Both the position numbers and the translations under genes were made by a program. The notes under the pieces are model-generated. The model saw only the letters and a list, made by a program, of their open reading frames with translations. It did not search any database and was not told the origin of the DNA. Shown one piece after another: positions 46,265 through 57,512 of a stretch of 64,000 nucleotides of DNA. The DNA comes from Cristatella mucedo (Eukaryota > Bryozoa > Phylactolaemata > Cristatellidae), in the NCBI GenBank assembly GCA_009760855.2, contig WPIO01000029.1:3565501-3629500 (forward strand). Direction: 5' to 3'. Each line of letters opens with the position of its first letter. The stretch's first letter is position 1.

Positions 46265-46365
46265 AATTAGGAAATTGTACTTACTACCCAGGGACAAAAT
46301 TGTGAATTAGGAAATTGTACTTAATATCCAGGGACAAAATTGTACTACCCATGGACAAAATTGTG
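46265..46365. repeat. 40-bp tandem repeat (2.6 copies)
   Basis: Two 40-bp units start AATTAGGAAATTGTACTTAC at 46265 and 46305. A partial third unit (CTACCCATGGACAAAATTGT) follows from 46345. No mobile-element match. Confidence 0.88.
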
Positions 46366-46544
46366 CTACATAGTGCTATGCAAAACATCTGCTTAAATTA
46401 GACTACTGTTGGAGTTACTTCTACAGGCAGCTAATTGCAGCTTTTAATGTCTAAGGCATGAAAGGTATGCAACGTTTGTTCGAAGCTCCAACAAAGCATA
46501 ACATTTAAGGACACCTTCGTGGCTGAATCGTGCATCCAATTTTC

Positions 46545-46845
46545 TTAAATTGAATGATGATAAAACCAACTTACTAGTTATGGACAAACCAAGTGTGGTT
46601 CAGGAATTGGAACGGCTAATGCTCACAATCGGCTCTGCCAACATATCTCCTGCTGAATCTGCACGAAATCTAGGTGTCATGTTCAAAAGTGACCTTTCAT
46701 TAGATGACCACATCAGCTCCACAATTAAGCATGCCTACTTTCAGCTACATAACATTGCTAAAATTCGGGCTTGTTCAGACAGCGCTACCACATCTAAATT
46801 GGTCCATGCATTTGTGACATCCCGTCTTGACTTATCCAACTGGCC
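46545..46845 (+). mobile_element. LINE-A ORF2 internal fragment
   Basis: It encodes LNDDKTNLLVMDKPSVVQEL, GSANISPAESARNLGVMFKS and SDLSLDDHISSTIKHAYFQL in one open frame, ending abruptly at 46845. It is truncated at both ends and lacks an RT core and a 3' UTR. Confidence 0.9.
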
Positions 46846-47939
46846 CAAGGCCAAAACAATTTAAGACCTAAGGCCGACGAATGTCCTGGCGAAAGGCCAG
46901 AGACACTAAGGCAGACACACGTCCCGGCTCTAGGTCGGCACACGTCCGAGCCCAATGCCGACACATGCTCAGTCCTGCACTGACATATGTTTGAGGTCGG
47001 GTACCAGATTAGCATGGGGCAGAGGCAGCGAGGTAAAGACAGGTGGTAAAAGCGAAAGATAAAGCTAAAGTTGGCCGTCAGTAAAATACCAGCATCCTGC
47101 ACATCTAGATGAACTTGAAAGCTTGAAAGCTGTACATCAATACCCACGAGTGTCAATTCAAAGAAAGTTCGTGAACGGTAAGTAAAGTAGCATCTAAAGT
47201 AAACCAGACAGATATCTTCACTGTTGGCCAACAGCCACATAACAAAATCAAGGCATGTCCCATTATAGGGCAATTTCACGAACATGCAACCACCCTGACA
47301 GGCTTCATCAGCTCAATGCTACAAGCGTGAACAGCGCTGTGGACTGAAGAAAGGCTATTTGCAGCTGCCTCAGTCAAAACCGGCTGCTAAGGCAAACCCT
47401 GAAACAAAAAAAAACTAAAGACAAACCCTGAACCATTGACATGGGCAGTATCAGCTGCTTGAAAAAACTCAGTGAATCAGACTCTGGTAGAAGGCATTCT
47501 GCAGCAGGTACTGCATAATGGCTGTGTTGCCACTGCCAATAGCAAGAAAGTTGATGGTGCACTACTCACTCGACTTCAAGGAGCTAATACTTTACCGGTA
47601 CGAATCTATTTTAAGCTATAATGGAAAGGACATTTAACATGGTGAACCGCAGTATATGTGCGAGGTAAAGCCTCTCTAATCTGCATTGGCATCAGTCTAG
47701 ATAAAAATTTGCATAGCACGACAGTATCCACAAACCAAAAGCAGAACCTATGAGGGCAGAATCCGCAAACAGTGCACAAATGGCCACCGGCTGCATTGCC
47801 AATATTGAGGTAACGCCTTTATCGAAAAGTAAGCCTAAATCTCAAGGACGGTGATTAGAGCCATCTGCCGGGGCAGCCTCGAGTTGGAAGATCAAACATG
47901 ATCATACGACTTGATCGCAGATTTAGCAATAATTATGCT
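46846..47939. other. Unassigned intronic DNA
   Basis: A run of short degenerate repeats lies at 46870-47000, in which CCGACACACGTCC-like words (GACGAATGTCCTGGC, GACACACGTCCCGGC, GGCACACGTCCGAGC, GACACATGCTCAGTC) recur about every 30 bp. Nothing else is recognised. Confidence 0.4.
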
Positions 47940-48240
47940 AATGAAACATGTGTAAAGTATCCTCAGAGAAAACAAAAAATCTCTAGGCACTTTAGGTGTG
48001 CTGAAAAAAGAGCCAGGTCAATGGGTTAGTCATAACATGCACAATTTAGTTATACCGGCGTACAATGGACATTTCATGTGTACGGAGCAAAGGCTGTGAG
48101 GAAAAGGTAAGTTCTTAGCTTCTTTTTGAATGTTGTCAAACCAGGATGCACCTGACGTCTATCGTTATTGAGTTCGACCCTTTAGGAGAATACTAGCCGA
48201 AGGCATGGTCTCCATCTGAAGCTTGTTAGAGGCACACAAA
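47940..48240 (-). mobile_element. LINE-A 3' fragment, diverged
   Basis: In plus orientation AATCTCTAGGCACTTTAGGT, TTAGCTTCTTTTTGAATGTT, GTCAAACCAGGATG and GGCATGGTCTCCATCTGAAG parallel the reversed LINE-A C-terminus and 3' UTR. Confidence 0.6.
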
Positions 48241-48257
48241 AAATAAAAATGTAAAAT

Positions 48258-48424
48258 CCTAGCTGATTAAACAGCCTCTTTTTGTATAGCGACAGAAGAG
48301 CCTTGACGGCTATCACCACCGCTTGCAGTGGCGATAAAGAATCGCCCACCACAGGAATCGAACCCACGACCTCGAGACCGAGGTCGTGAAAGCAACCGCC
48401 TTACCTACTGTGCCATCACGGCTC
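48258..48424 (-). repeat. SINE2, first of a tandem pair
   Basis: In plus orientation AGCTGATTAAACAGCCTCTT, GCCTTGACGGCTATCACCAC, GCAGGAATCGAACCCACGAC-type head (box B reversed) and a self-complementary ACGACCTCGAGACCGAGGTC. It ends ...GTGCCATCACGGC. Confidence 0.9.
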
Positions 48425-48441
48425 ACCAAATTATTAAAAAA

Positions 48442-48608
48442 TCCCAGCTGATTAAACAGCCTCTTTTAGTATAGCGACAGAAGAGCCTTTACGGCTATCA
48501 CCACCGCTTGCAGTGGCGATAAAGGATCGCCCACCGCAGGAATCGAAACCACGACCTCGGGACCGAGGTCGTGAAAGCAACCGCCTTACCTAGTGTGCCA
48601 TCACGGCA
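48442..48608 (-). repeat. SINE2, second of a tandem pair
   Basis: It is almost identical to the copy at 48258-48424 and has the same length, with about 17 bp between them. The shared internal features (for example TTGCAGTGGCGATAAAG and CGCCCACC) are absent from other SINE2 copies here. A local duplication is therefore more likely than two insertions. Confidence 0.9.
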
Positions 48609-48612
48609 CAAC

Positions 48613-49675
48613 CAGAAGACCAGAACTCCAGCATGTCGAATTCTCTCAACTCCCTTGCTGCATGTATTTATGACATCTGCACGTGGATGGCAGCAAACTT
48701 ACTGTAAATTGAATGATGATAAAACCAACTTACTAGTTATGGGAAAACCAAGTGTGATTCAGAAACTGGGGAGTTTAATACTCGTAATCAGCTTTGCCAG
48801 TATGTCTCCTGTTGAATCTGCACGAAATCTAAAAATCCAAGCGTCTTGTATTAAAGTGACCATTCATTAGACGACCACATCAGCTCCAAAGTCAAGTCTG
48901 CCTACTTTCAGCTAAATAACATTGCTGAAATTCGGGCTTGTTTAGAAGGCAGGAATACCACATCTAAATTGGGCCATCCATTTGTGACATTCAGTCTCGA
49001 CTTCTGTAACTCACTGCTTGCTGGTCTACCGGCCTAGGCAATCAGGTGCTTACAGCTGGTGCAAAACTCTGCAGCCAGGCTCGTCTATCGTGAGCGTCGA
49101 AGTTGCCACAACAAACCAATTCTCACCGGCCTGCACTGGATCCCAGTCAAGCAACGCATCGACTTCAAGGTTCTGTCACTTATGTTTAGGTCACTTCATT
49201 CTTTGGCTCCAGCCTATCTCTCAGATCTACTCTCCCACCAGGCCAAGCATTGTACCACTCGCTTTTCGGAATCTAATCGCTTACCTAAGCCTCGAAAGAA
49301 CTTCAAATCATCTGGTAACCGTGCCTTTAGTTCGTATGCTCCCAAAGCCTGGAACTCCCTCCCGACTTTCGTCGCGACATCCCTAACTTGACCACATTTA
49401 AAAAGAAACTAAAAACGCATTTATTTATCGCAGCATTTAGTAAGTCCATGAGATTCGTCCTTTGCACGCTTATGTGTGCTGACACTGTGCATGCTGCCAC
49501 TAACCATATTTTCATGCTGACCCTGTGCATGTCACCTCTAATTCTGTTATGCTTGCTGTCATTGAGCATGCTACTGCTAACTATTCGACCATGCTTTTTT
49601 ACAACAAATGTCATGTGTCTAGAAAGAGATTGAGTTCTCTGAGGGAGCTAGAACAAATGTATTATTTTTATTTTT
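48613..49675 (+). mobile_element. LINE-A ORF2 3' half and 3' UTR
   Basis: It encodes SNSLNSLAACI-type sequence in broken frames, then LNDDKTNLLVMGKPSVIQKL, LVQNSAARLVYRERRSCHNK, PILTGLHWIPVKQRIDFKVL and SSYAPKAWNSLPTFVATS. The full LINE-A 3' UTR follows, to about 49675. The final (ATT)n is reduced to ATTATTTTTATTTTT. Confidence 0.9.
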
Positions 49676-50037
49676 AAGAGGGGGTGGTGCAACCAGAGGC
49701 CTGATAAGCAAGTAATGCAAACAGGTAGGCCGGTGCAAAATCATAGGGGGCCTAAGGGTGAGTGGCAAAATTTAGAAGTAGAAACCGGTGAGGGCCACTA
49801 CAGATGGGTGATAGGTAGTGTAATCTGGCAGTTGGAACGTTCACGACGGAGGAGCCCGGCTGCCGAGTTTGTCGTTGACTGTAAACAGATTTGTTCAAAC
49901 CGGTATCTCTCTCACTTGTCTTACAGGAAGATATTCAAACTTCGGACCTGCCCCTGCATGATGAAATCCCTTTAGCATACTTTTTTGTGCTAAAAAGGGT
50001 CGGCGAAAGGTCTGCAGCGGCATAGAAAGTTCAATAC
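49676..50037 (-). other. GST intron 2, 5' part
   Basis: No element recognised. It lies immediately downstream of exon 2 (minus strand). Confidence 0.5.
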
Positions 50038-50125
50038 CTTTCATTCAGGGTAAAGCCGCCGTCGTCGATAACCGGTACCAGTTGGAAAGGATTTATCTTG
50101 GCAAACTCCGGCGTCAAATGCTCGC
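50038..50125 (-). CDS. Theta-class glutathione S-transferase, exon 2
   Basis: This 88-nt exon is too short for ordinary ORF calling. I found it by looking for the missing part of the thioredoxin-like domain. Acceptor GCTCTTTTTAG, then GC completes Gly, then EHLTPEFAKINPFQLVPVID and DGGFTLNE, ending AG/GTATTG in phase 2. The cis-Pro motif VPVI (usually K-VPxI/L) and the following (N/T)-E-S bind glutathione; the Ser is completed by exon 3. The usual Lys before VP is replaced by Leu (FQLVP). Confidence 0.95.
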
Positions 50126-50403
50126 CTAAAAAGAGCTCGAGAAACTAACTTGGCTGCAACAAGCAATTAGCTTGTCTCCAAAACGATGCATGCTGCATAT
50201 GTAGAGAGTCGTTGCTAGCATCACGGTGGCGGTGGCAACAGCGCCGCAATTTGGGACACAACGATGGCACAGGAATACACGCATCGGCTAAGACTGCTGG
50301 TTCGGTACGGATAAACATGCCAAGGCTTAGCAGGCATCATCCCGTTATAAGCTCAGACGCACATACACCCTGCCCACCAGCTAGATGGGCGAGGCAATTG
50401 TAC
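50126..50403 (-). other. GST intron 1 (278 bp)
   Basis: A short intron between AAAG/GTACAA and TTTTTAG, free of recognised repeats. Confidence 0.85.
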
Positions 50404-50512
50404 CTTTTCTAAGAGCGATCGGCTGTTCAACGAACGGTATGCCAGTCTTCTTCAGAAAGATATATAGTGCCCGGGAAGGCTGGGACATGAGGTCGTAATA
50501 ATACTTTAGCAT
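50404..50512 (-). CDS. Theta-class glutathione S-transferase, exon 1
   Basis: It begins at the ATG at 50512-50510 (context CCAATATGC) and runs 36 codons plus one base to the donor AAAG/GTACAA. It encodes MLKYYYDLMSQPSRALYIFL, then KKTGIPFVEQPIALRK. The theta-class active-site Ser is in the SQPSR motif (Ser10 here); theta enzymes use Ser rather than Tyr to activate glutathione. The four exons total 232 residues, close to the usual theta length. The upstream frame does not extend convincingly past this Met, and family members start at the same place. Confidence 0.94.
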
Positions 50513-52559
50513 ATTGGTACAGTGTAACAAACTCACTAGAGAGCTGCGGCTCGCAGCTGAAACAGACAGACCGGAAGCGTCGTCGGTCACGGGAGCATAG
50601 TCTCTGGTTGGGGGTGGGGCGAGGGCGGTAACCGCCTAGTCGACGCTAGTGTGCTGCACAAGCGGTTCTCGCTTCTAGCCCACCCCGGGGACAAAAAATT
50701 TAAAAAAACATACACAATTTTAAGTTGAAAAGATTAATATAAATGATGGTCCCAAAATATACGAAGGTAGCTTAGCCAGGTAGGAGTGAATAGGCGGGCC
50801 AGGTAGAGTTTCGCGATTCCCTCCACTGGGCCGCGGACAGGATGCAGTGTGCTGCTCTATTGGGGGCCTGGCTCACTTTCCCAGCTGCAAGATAAAATTT
50901 ACAGGGCCCATCAGCTTGCCATCCTCAGAGCAGTTGCCATCCGCGTCATGGCTCCTGTGTACGCGGTTTCCCTTTAATTGTCTGGTTCTTTGGCGGTGTT
51001 CTCCTTAGACCCTTATGAAAAGCTGCAGAAGCCGTTTCGGCAGTCACTACAATTTAAACGTAGTCGCTATAATTTTAACCTCTCGTAGGGCCTCCGCGAA
51101 CCCCTATCACTCGTGCCTCGCTTCATCGGAGCTCTGCCCTTAACGCGGAAGCACGGACGGCCTTTTCATTACCCGCTTTGCTGAGATGCCGCTTGCTCGT
51201 TCGGCCAGTCAGCAGTAGCTACTCTCATCAATCATCAGCACTCGTTTCGTTGAGCTCCTTCCGTGCGCGAGGTGGAGACTCTTTAATCCGCGGATCTATT
51301 GAAACGGACGTCGCGATAAAAGGATGGGTACGACCGGGTGGGGAGTCAGGCCCGCAGGAAAGATTGTACGCACCTAACCCATCCGAGTGAGAATTAGTTA
51401 CTTTGGACTCGGCACGAGTTCTCCTATCCCGGAGTCCATCCCGCGAGTGGATTCCGATCGGCTTTGCGCTATCAAGGACACTCGAACCACTAATATTATT
51501 TGGGTGAGTGAAGCAGGTACGGGCTATGTCAGGCCGAGATTGCACTCATTTCGGAGGGTCGGAATGCTTGCCATATTCCCGTGCCAAGTCAAAAATGCGG
51601 TTTATGAATGTATGTAGAGCTTTTTAAGGTTACGTTGAAAACCCAGCGTAAAATAAAGGACTTCCGAGGCTAGCGGCAGAACACCTATCGGAGCGTTAAA
51701 AAATATTCTGGATTCGATTGACTTTTTCGATTTAAAGTTACTTTCAGGTGCTCATTCTTCCTGCCCCTCAATCGGCCATAAATCGGGGAGTGCAAAAAAC
51801 AGCTGGTCTTACGGCGACCTGTTTCCGTCACTCCCACCTGCATCCGTTACCCTTGGCGATGGTAGCAAAATGGCGCTAGCCGAGTAGGATGAGCCGTGCC
51901 GGCTCACCGGATCTCTCGTGTTTATCAAGACTACTTGGACACGCTTTACATAAAGGAGACTCCGATGAATTTCTGAAGATCTATGACTCCTTAATACCGG
52001 AAAACCTGCCGCCTTCTCAGGTGCGTAACATTCCTTAGTCGGTTCCTCATAGAGGTGGCGTCCAGGGATATCTTACATCTACACCGAGACTATGATTTCC
52101 ATGTGCATTTTTATTAATATCGCAGCACCGACAGCAGTGAAGATCTCCGAAATTTTAATCAAGCGCCCCTTACGCACACATATTATATTCTGCATATAGC
52201 AAATAAGGAACTTGTGTGGCTTTCCTTCAGTGACGTGATCGCCTACACGGTGTACTGGTAACGACATTTCAAAGGGTACCCTCCGGGTTTCCGTCTAGTC
52301 CTAGTGCTGCATTGACATCCGAAATCACGGCAAACTTATTTTAAAGAAGGATTCAAACCACAGATATCAGGGTCAATCATTTTTAGCAATCATTGTTTGA
52401 TCACGAAGATATGGCCTACTGTGGCAGCCTGCATCCCCCACTGTGAGTTCCGCATTTCCTTTGCTCTGGCTATGCTTTCTATAAGCTTCATATGGGACCT
52501 TCCGGTATGGTTTAAACTTTACCTGGTGATACAAGGAATGTCTTTACAGGCGCGTCTTG
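50513..52559. other. Upstream of the GST gene; promoter not resolved, no gene called
   Basis: The first few hundred bases should contain the GST promoter. I see a G-rich tract at 50600-50625 but no clear TATA box. Further out there are scattered short open frames on both strands (for example 51228-51545 and 52079-52267) with no recognised protein. The last part may be decayed LINE-A 5' sequence leading into the copy at 52560. Confidence 0.35.
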
Positions 52560-54065
52560 TGACCACTTCACGGTGTAATTTTTGCTTGCTAGTAAGTTCC
52601 AGTCTGGTTTTAGAGCTATTCACTCCACAGAATCAGCATTGCTTAGGGTGTACAACGACCTACTTAGGAATTCAGACATAGGTAGAGTAGGTAGAGTGTC
52701 TCTGCTTGTTTTGCTCGATCTTTCGGCAACTTTTGAGACTATCGATCAACAAGTTCTTCTAAGGCGCCTCTCATCGCGACTGGGCATCACTGGGATTGCT
52801 CTGCAATGGTTCAGGTCCTATCTCAGTGGGAGATTCCAGATTATTTACGTGAGTGGACAAAGATCATCTGAGGTACCTCTGAAATATGGGGTACCTCAGG
52901 GCTCCGTGCTAGGTCCGGTTCTTTTCACGGTTTATACTCTCCCTCTTGCTGATGTGATTGCCAAGCACAATCAAGGCTTTCACTTCTATGCGGATGACAC
53001 TCAGTTATACCTTTGCTTTGATCCCTCCCAGCCTTCGCACACCTCAAATTCTCTCAACTCACTTGCTGCATGTATTGATGACATCCGCACATGGATGGCA
53101 GCAAACTTTCTAAAACTAAACGATGATAAAAACAGCTTACAAGTTATGGGCAAACCCAGTGTGATTCAGAAATTGGAAGGGCTGACGCTCAAAATTGGCT
53201 CTGCCACCATATCTCCTGTTGAATCAGCTCGAAATCTAGGTGTCACGTTCCAAAGTGACCTCTCGTTAGACGATCACATCAGCTCCACAGTCAAGTCTGC
53301 CTACTTTCACCTACATAACATTGCTGAAATTCGGGCTTGTTTAGATAAGGATACCACGTCTAAGTGGGTCCATGCATTCGTGACATCCCGACTTGACTTC
53401 TGTAACTCATTGCTTGCTGGTCTACCGGCCTGTGCAATCAGGCACTCACAGCAGCTGGTGCAAAACTCTGCAGCTAGGCTTTTCGGTCGTGAGCGTCGCA
53501 GTTGCCACATCACACCACTTCTAACCGACCTGCACTGGGTCCCAGTCAAGCAATGCATCGACTTCAAGGTTTTTCGCTCACTTTTAGGTCACTTCATTCT
53601 TTAGCTCCAGAGCTACTCTCCCACCAGGCCAAGCAGTGTACCACTCGCTTTTCGGAATCAAACAGTTTCCCAATACCTCGTACAAACCTCAAATCCTTTG
53701 GAGACCGTGCATCGAGTTGGAATGCTCCCAAAGCCTGGAACTCACTTTCGACCTGCGTCACGACATCCCCTGACTTGACCACATTTAAAAAGAACTTTAA
53801 AACGCACCTGTTTAGGACAGCATTTAGTGGGTCCCTGTGATTCGTCCTTTATGTGCTTGTGAGTGCTGACACTGTGCATGCTGCCAGTAACCACACTTGC
53901 ATGGTGACGCTTTGCATGTCACCCCTAACCATGTTATTCATGTTGTTTATCAAGCACGATACTACTTCAATCGCATTTCTCCTTGCAGCAAATGTACAGC
54001 GCCTAGGAAGAGATTGAGTACTCTGAGGGTGCTTTATCAAGTGTATTCTTATTACTATTATTATT
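52560..54065 (+). mobile_element. LINE-A, best-preserved RT copy
   Basis: A 340-codon open frame at 52582-53604 covers FQSGFRAIHSTESALLRVYN, LLVLLDLSATFETIDQQVLL, GVPQGSVLGPVLFTVYTLPL, FHFYADDTQLYLCFD with intact YADD, MAANFLKLNDDKNSL, ESARNLGVTFQSDLSL and LDFCNSLLAGLP. A frame change near 53570 leads into the C-terminal block (KAWNSLSTCVTTSPDLTTFK), then the full 3' UTR and an ATTATTATT end. The FDTID motif is FETID, so the first catalytic Asp is replaced by Glu. The endonuclease region is missing. Confidence 0.93.
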
Positions 54066-54830
54066 ATAATCGCAGCAAGAACATATTCGTATAGTGCCTT
54101 TAGATTATTAGATCTATGTCTATGCACTTTAACTATTCTGAAAGGGAGCATCGTAAACTGATTATTGATAACAAATGACATGTATCATTTTAGCACTCGT
54201 AAGCACGTGAAGGACAATTAACTTGGGCGTTACTAAGTTGGCTTTCAGCTTTATTTTAGATGTCGTCAAGTCAGGTGGTGTGGGTGATGAGTTCCATATT
54301 CTGGAGAATAGGAGCTTAAGGCGAAATTTCATAAGTGTTTCAAGGTAGCTTGGAGGTACAGCTAAACAGTCCGTGTCAAACTAGCGGGTGAGACGATGCC
54401 GGAGGCGTGGCCCGAGGAGTAAGTATTGCAGATACTAGTAGACTGTAGTTTTAGTGACAGGATCTTGCAGTCGACGCTCTGCTTCATGGGAAGCCAGTGC
54501 AAGTAATAGAGGCGGCGTCCTGCGACTGCTGTGATTTATTTTTGCTTCATTCTTAGCAGGCGCTTAGCTGCCTAGTTATTCGCGATCTGTAGGCATCTCG
54601 TCGGCAGTACATGCATGCTACCTGAGAGTTGGGAAAGTTGTTGGTCCTGGAAAGCAGGAAGTAATCAAAGCACAGTCTGTGTATTAATGTGAAGTAATCA
54701 AAGCACAGGCTGTGTATTATCTGTGTACGAGTGAAAGCCTAGATTTTCGTGCTTAGCGATTACATTGGCAATAAAGTGCATAAATTATGAAGGAAGTGTA
54801 CTTAGATCAGATTACGGGAGTTCCTCGTGC
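54066..54830 (-). mobile_element. LINE-A-related fragment, decayed
   Basis: In plus orientation TCGTATAGTGCCTTTAGATT, TCAGCTTTATTTTAGATGTC, GTCAAGTCAGGTGGTG and GTGAAAGCCTAGATTTTCGT resemble the reverse of the LINE-A 3' UTR, C-terminus and FHFY region. It is inserted tail-to-tail with the preceding copy. Confidence 0.55.
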
Positions 54831-55429
54831 TTTAAAAGCTCACCTTGGTCGGATTTGCTAGAGAGCGGAGCCTCGGACGACTCCACACCTGTTGTGGACA
54901 TTTTTCCGACCTCTTCGTAATAACCTTCGGGTGTCCCACTGGTATTATCGCTGTGACTATACTTGAGCTATCCTCGGATATGTTTCTCGAAAAAAAGATC
55001 AGCTTAGCTTAAGTTATGATGTCGCCATTAGTCGATGCCTACCGGCTGGCTTTCTTTGAACTGTCTATAAGAATCTCCCTGTATACTTCGTCCGCTCTAT
55101 CCACCGTTCTGCCGTCAAAGCTACGAACCGTAACTTGAATGCTGTTGGAAACTCGTTCGGGCAGTGGCTGAGTATGGAGTGAATAAGGAACTGTCGGCCG
55201 TTACTAGGGCTCTCGCTAGCTTTGCTAGCGTCCCGGCTGCTTTCTCGGTTAGAGACCGTTTAACCTGCAGGCCATTTAATCGGCCTCGCGCAGTTAATAC
55301 AGCCCAGTAAGGTCACCAGGTTAGACACCCCAGTCCACCATCTGCCTGGACCCGCAGTCTGCCGTCAAATAATTGTACCAGCCTCAATTCTTTCAGCCTT
55401 CTGGAGGCATGGGATGGGACAGCCTCCCT
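54831..55429. other. Unassigned DNA, possibly LINE-B 5' region
   Basis: No open frame of note. The part from 55270 may be the 5' region of the LINE-B copy that follows. Confidence 0.3.
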
Positions 55430-57283
55430 AACTCCACCTGAGAAATGTCCGCTCACTAAAAACCGCGAGGCTGCTTATCGGTGACCAGGTTAGGCTGTCC
55501 AGGAGAAGCTCTATGCATTTCTTCTGACCGAGTCTTGGGTGGTGCATCGCTCTAGTGGCTGCGTATCTGAGACCACCCCATCCGGGTTCTCATCTCTCAG
55601 TCCGTGCGGTTTAACGAGGTGTGTGAGAGACTTCTGTCGTTGTTCGCGAATAGCTCGACTATAAGACCTGAAGTTGTTCACTTGGGCCATAGCTCGAGAC
55701 AGTTGTTATGAGGTCCCCGACAAAGACCATGCCTCACGCAACTGCGATCTATCGGCCCCCTTCTGGCTGTCTAAGCAGCCTATTTATGGAGGAGTTTTGG
55801 CGTACCTCACTTAAATATTCGTGCGTGACAGGCCTTAATTGGTTTCTGAAGGCTTTAAAATTCGCATTGACGATTGTAGTAACTCTCAGGTACGCTTATT
55901 TCTTGACTGTCTGGAGAACTTCGGCCTGTCCGTGTACGGAGTCGAGGTAGAGACTCCTCTCTATCGACCAAAGAATTTCACAAATTTACGCCGCGTAAGC
56001 TCAAGCTTAAACGCTGCTTTAAGAAATCTTGGTCGGAAGCCAGTCTCGCCAGTTTCAAAGATTACACGTGTGCGTACCTCCGGAAGTTTAAAAGAACCAG
56101 GTCTTTTTTCAGTCCTAAAGCGCTGTCTAGCCAGTCAGACCCAAACCAATTTTTATAAGAGAGTGAATCACTTGCTTGGCAATTCTGAGCGGCCTCGCTA
56201 CCCAGATATCAACAATTTTTTACTTGTAAGTTTTTCACCAACTTCGTTGAAAAATTGCTTATATTCGTGCCTCCATAAAGCCGCCTCCGACAAAAGCATG
56301 TCTTGAGTCACACCCTGCGACGTCCCATAAGAAATTTCTAGACTTTTCTGCATGCGAAGTGGCTACCTGAGTTAAGTCTAGTAAGAGTAGCTCACCCGTG
56401 GACCCTACGTAATTGCCGCCTTGGTCTACATTTGAGAATAAATCTTCTCCTGCAATAACTCAGGATTACAATGCTTCTTTGGATAAAGGGTTGTTCCCAA
56501 GTCTTTCAAATGGGCTATCGTTTGACTAGTACTTCAAAAACCTGGAATGGATTCTTAGGTCCTAGTAAACTACAAGCAGCTCACGGCCTGTGGACTCGCT
56601 TCGCTGAATCCTAATAGCTCCGTCAGGGAAGACAAGGCTGCTCCTTCTGCCCGCTTGACGGAAGAGCGCCATCTTGCCACGAGCCGCAAGTGTGCCATCT
56701 TGCGGCGTGAAGGACTTTCTCGATTTAATTAGTAAAGATCGCCCAGTTTCCCTTCTCCATTTTTGTCCAAAATTCGTGAAACAAATTATCGCTAAGCAGC
56801 TTGTCGCAAACGATGAAAAGAACGGATTGTCAGAAAATTTGCAGTCGGGATTCAAGCGACACAACTCCGCTGAAGCTGCTTTGCCCCGTGTGACCTATTT
56901 GACCCGTGTGACCGTGATATCCTGAGCAGAAACGATGACGGTAACATTGCTACCCTGGTCCTGCTCTAGCAATCAGCACCGCTTGACACTATTGATCGCG
57001 GCATCCTTCTTGAGCAATCGAGGACAACAATCGGACAAGCATATGTAGCTCTGGGGTGATTCAAATTGTATTTGTCTGTCTCGTGTAGTAGTCACGTCTC
57101 ATCCAGCAGACCAGCCAGTTGTGGAGTTCCACAAGGGTCTGTACTCGGTCCTTTTTTGTTCTTCATTTATACTGTACCTCTCAGGAAAGTGATTCGGGTA
57201 TGTGGTTTCAGCTGCCATTTCTATGCTATTGATACTCAGTTGTTCTTGTCATTTGAACCGTCGGAACCAGCTCATAGACTGTT
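55430..57283 (+). mobile_element. LINE-B copy with endonuclease and RT, decayed
   Basis: In order, it contains NVRSLKTARLLIGDQV; a YRPPSGCLS region; a damaged GDFNIHID-type motif (KIRIDDCSNSQVRLFLDCLE); a NLRRVSSSLNAALRNLGRK linker; DRPVSLLHFCPKFVKQIIAK; FKRHNSAEAAL; and CGVPQGSVLGPFLFFIYTVP. It ends at FYAIDTQLFLSFEPSEPAH, with YAID in place of YADD. Several stops and frame changes make it inactive. It breaks off at 57283, where a LINE-A tail begins. Confidence 0.85.
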
Positions 57284-57510
57284 ATTATAATAATTATAAT
57301 ACATTTGTGAAGCACCGTCAGAGAACTGAATCTTTTTCTAGGCACTTCGCAGAGGCTGTGTAGAAAGCACGACCAAACGATAAGTCGTAGCATTCACAAT
57401 GTCATCAAGTATAATATTGTTAGATGTGAAATGCACCGAGCCACCATGTATATATGGTTAGTGGAGCATGCACAGTGTCAGCACGCACGCATAAGCACGT
57501 AAAGGAAGAA
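57284..57510 (-). mobile_element. LINE-A 3' tail at a break in LINE-B
   Basis: TATAATAATTATAATACATT, GAGAACTGAATCTTTTTCTA and GCATGCACAGTGTCAGCACG are the reversed LINE-A 3' end. LINE-B sequence lies on both sides in the same orientation. Confidence 0.85.
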
Positions 57511-57512
57511 AC

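Larger units (their letters stand above)
41326..50037 (-). other. GST intron 2 (8.7 kb), transposon-filled
   Basis: This intron joins phase-2 exon 2 to exon 3. It contains LINE-B fragments, a Gypsy RT fragment, SINE1, a decayed multi-copy gene with a nested LINE-B, several LINE-A fragments and a tandem SINE2 pair, all listed separately. The stretch 41640-41837 has a coding-like plus frame (DLTAQYLSRMDNTSMP) that I cannot assign. Confidence 0.85.

Noticed and set aside
48361-48400. Inverted repeat ACGACCTCG...CGAGGTCGT as a regulatory hairpin
   Set aside because: It is part of the SINE2 tRNA-like region and occurs in both tandem copies.
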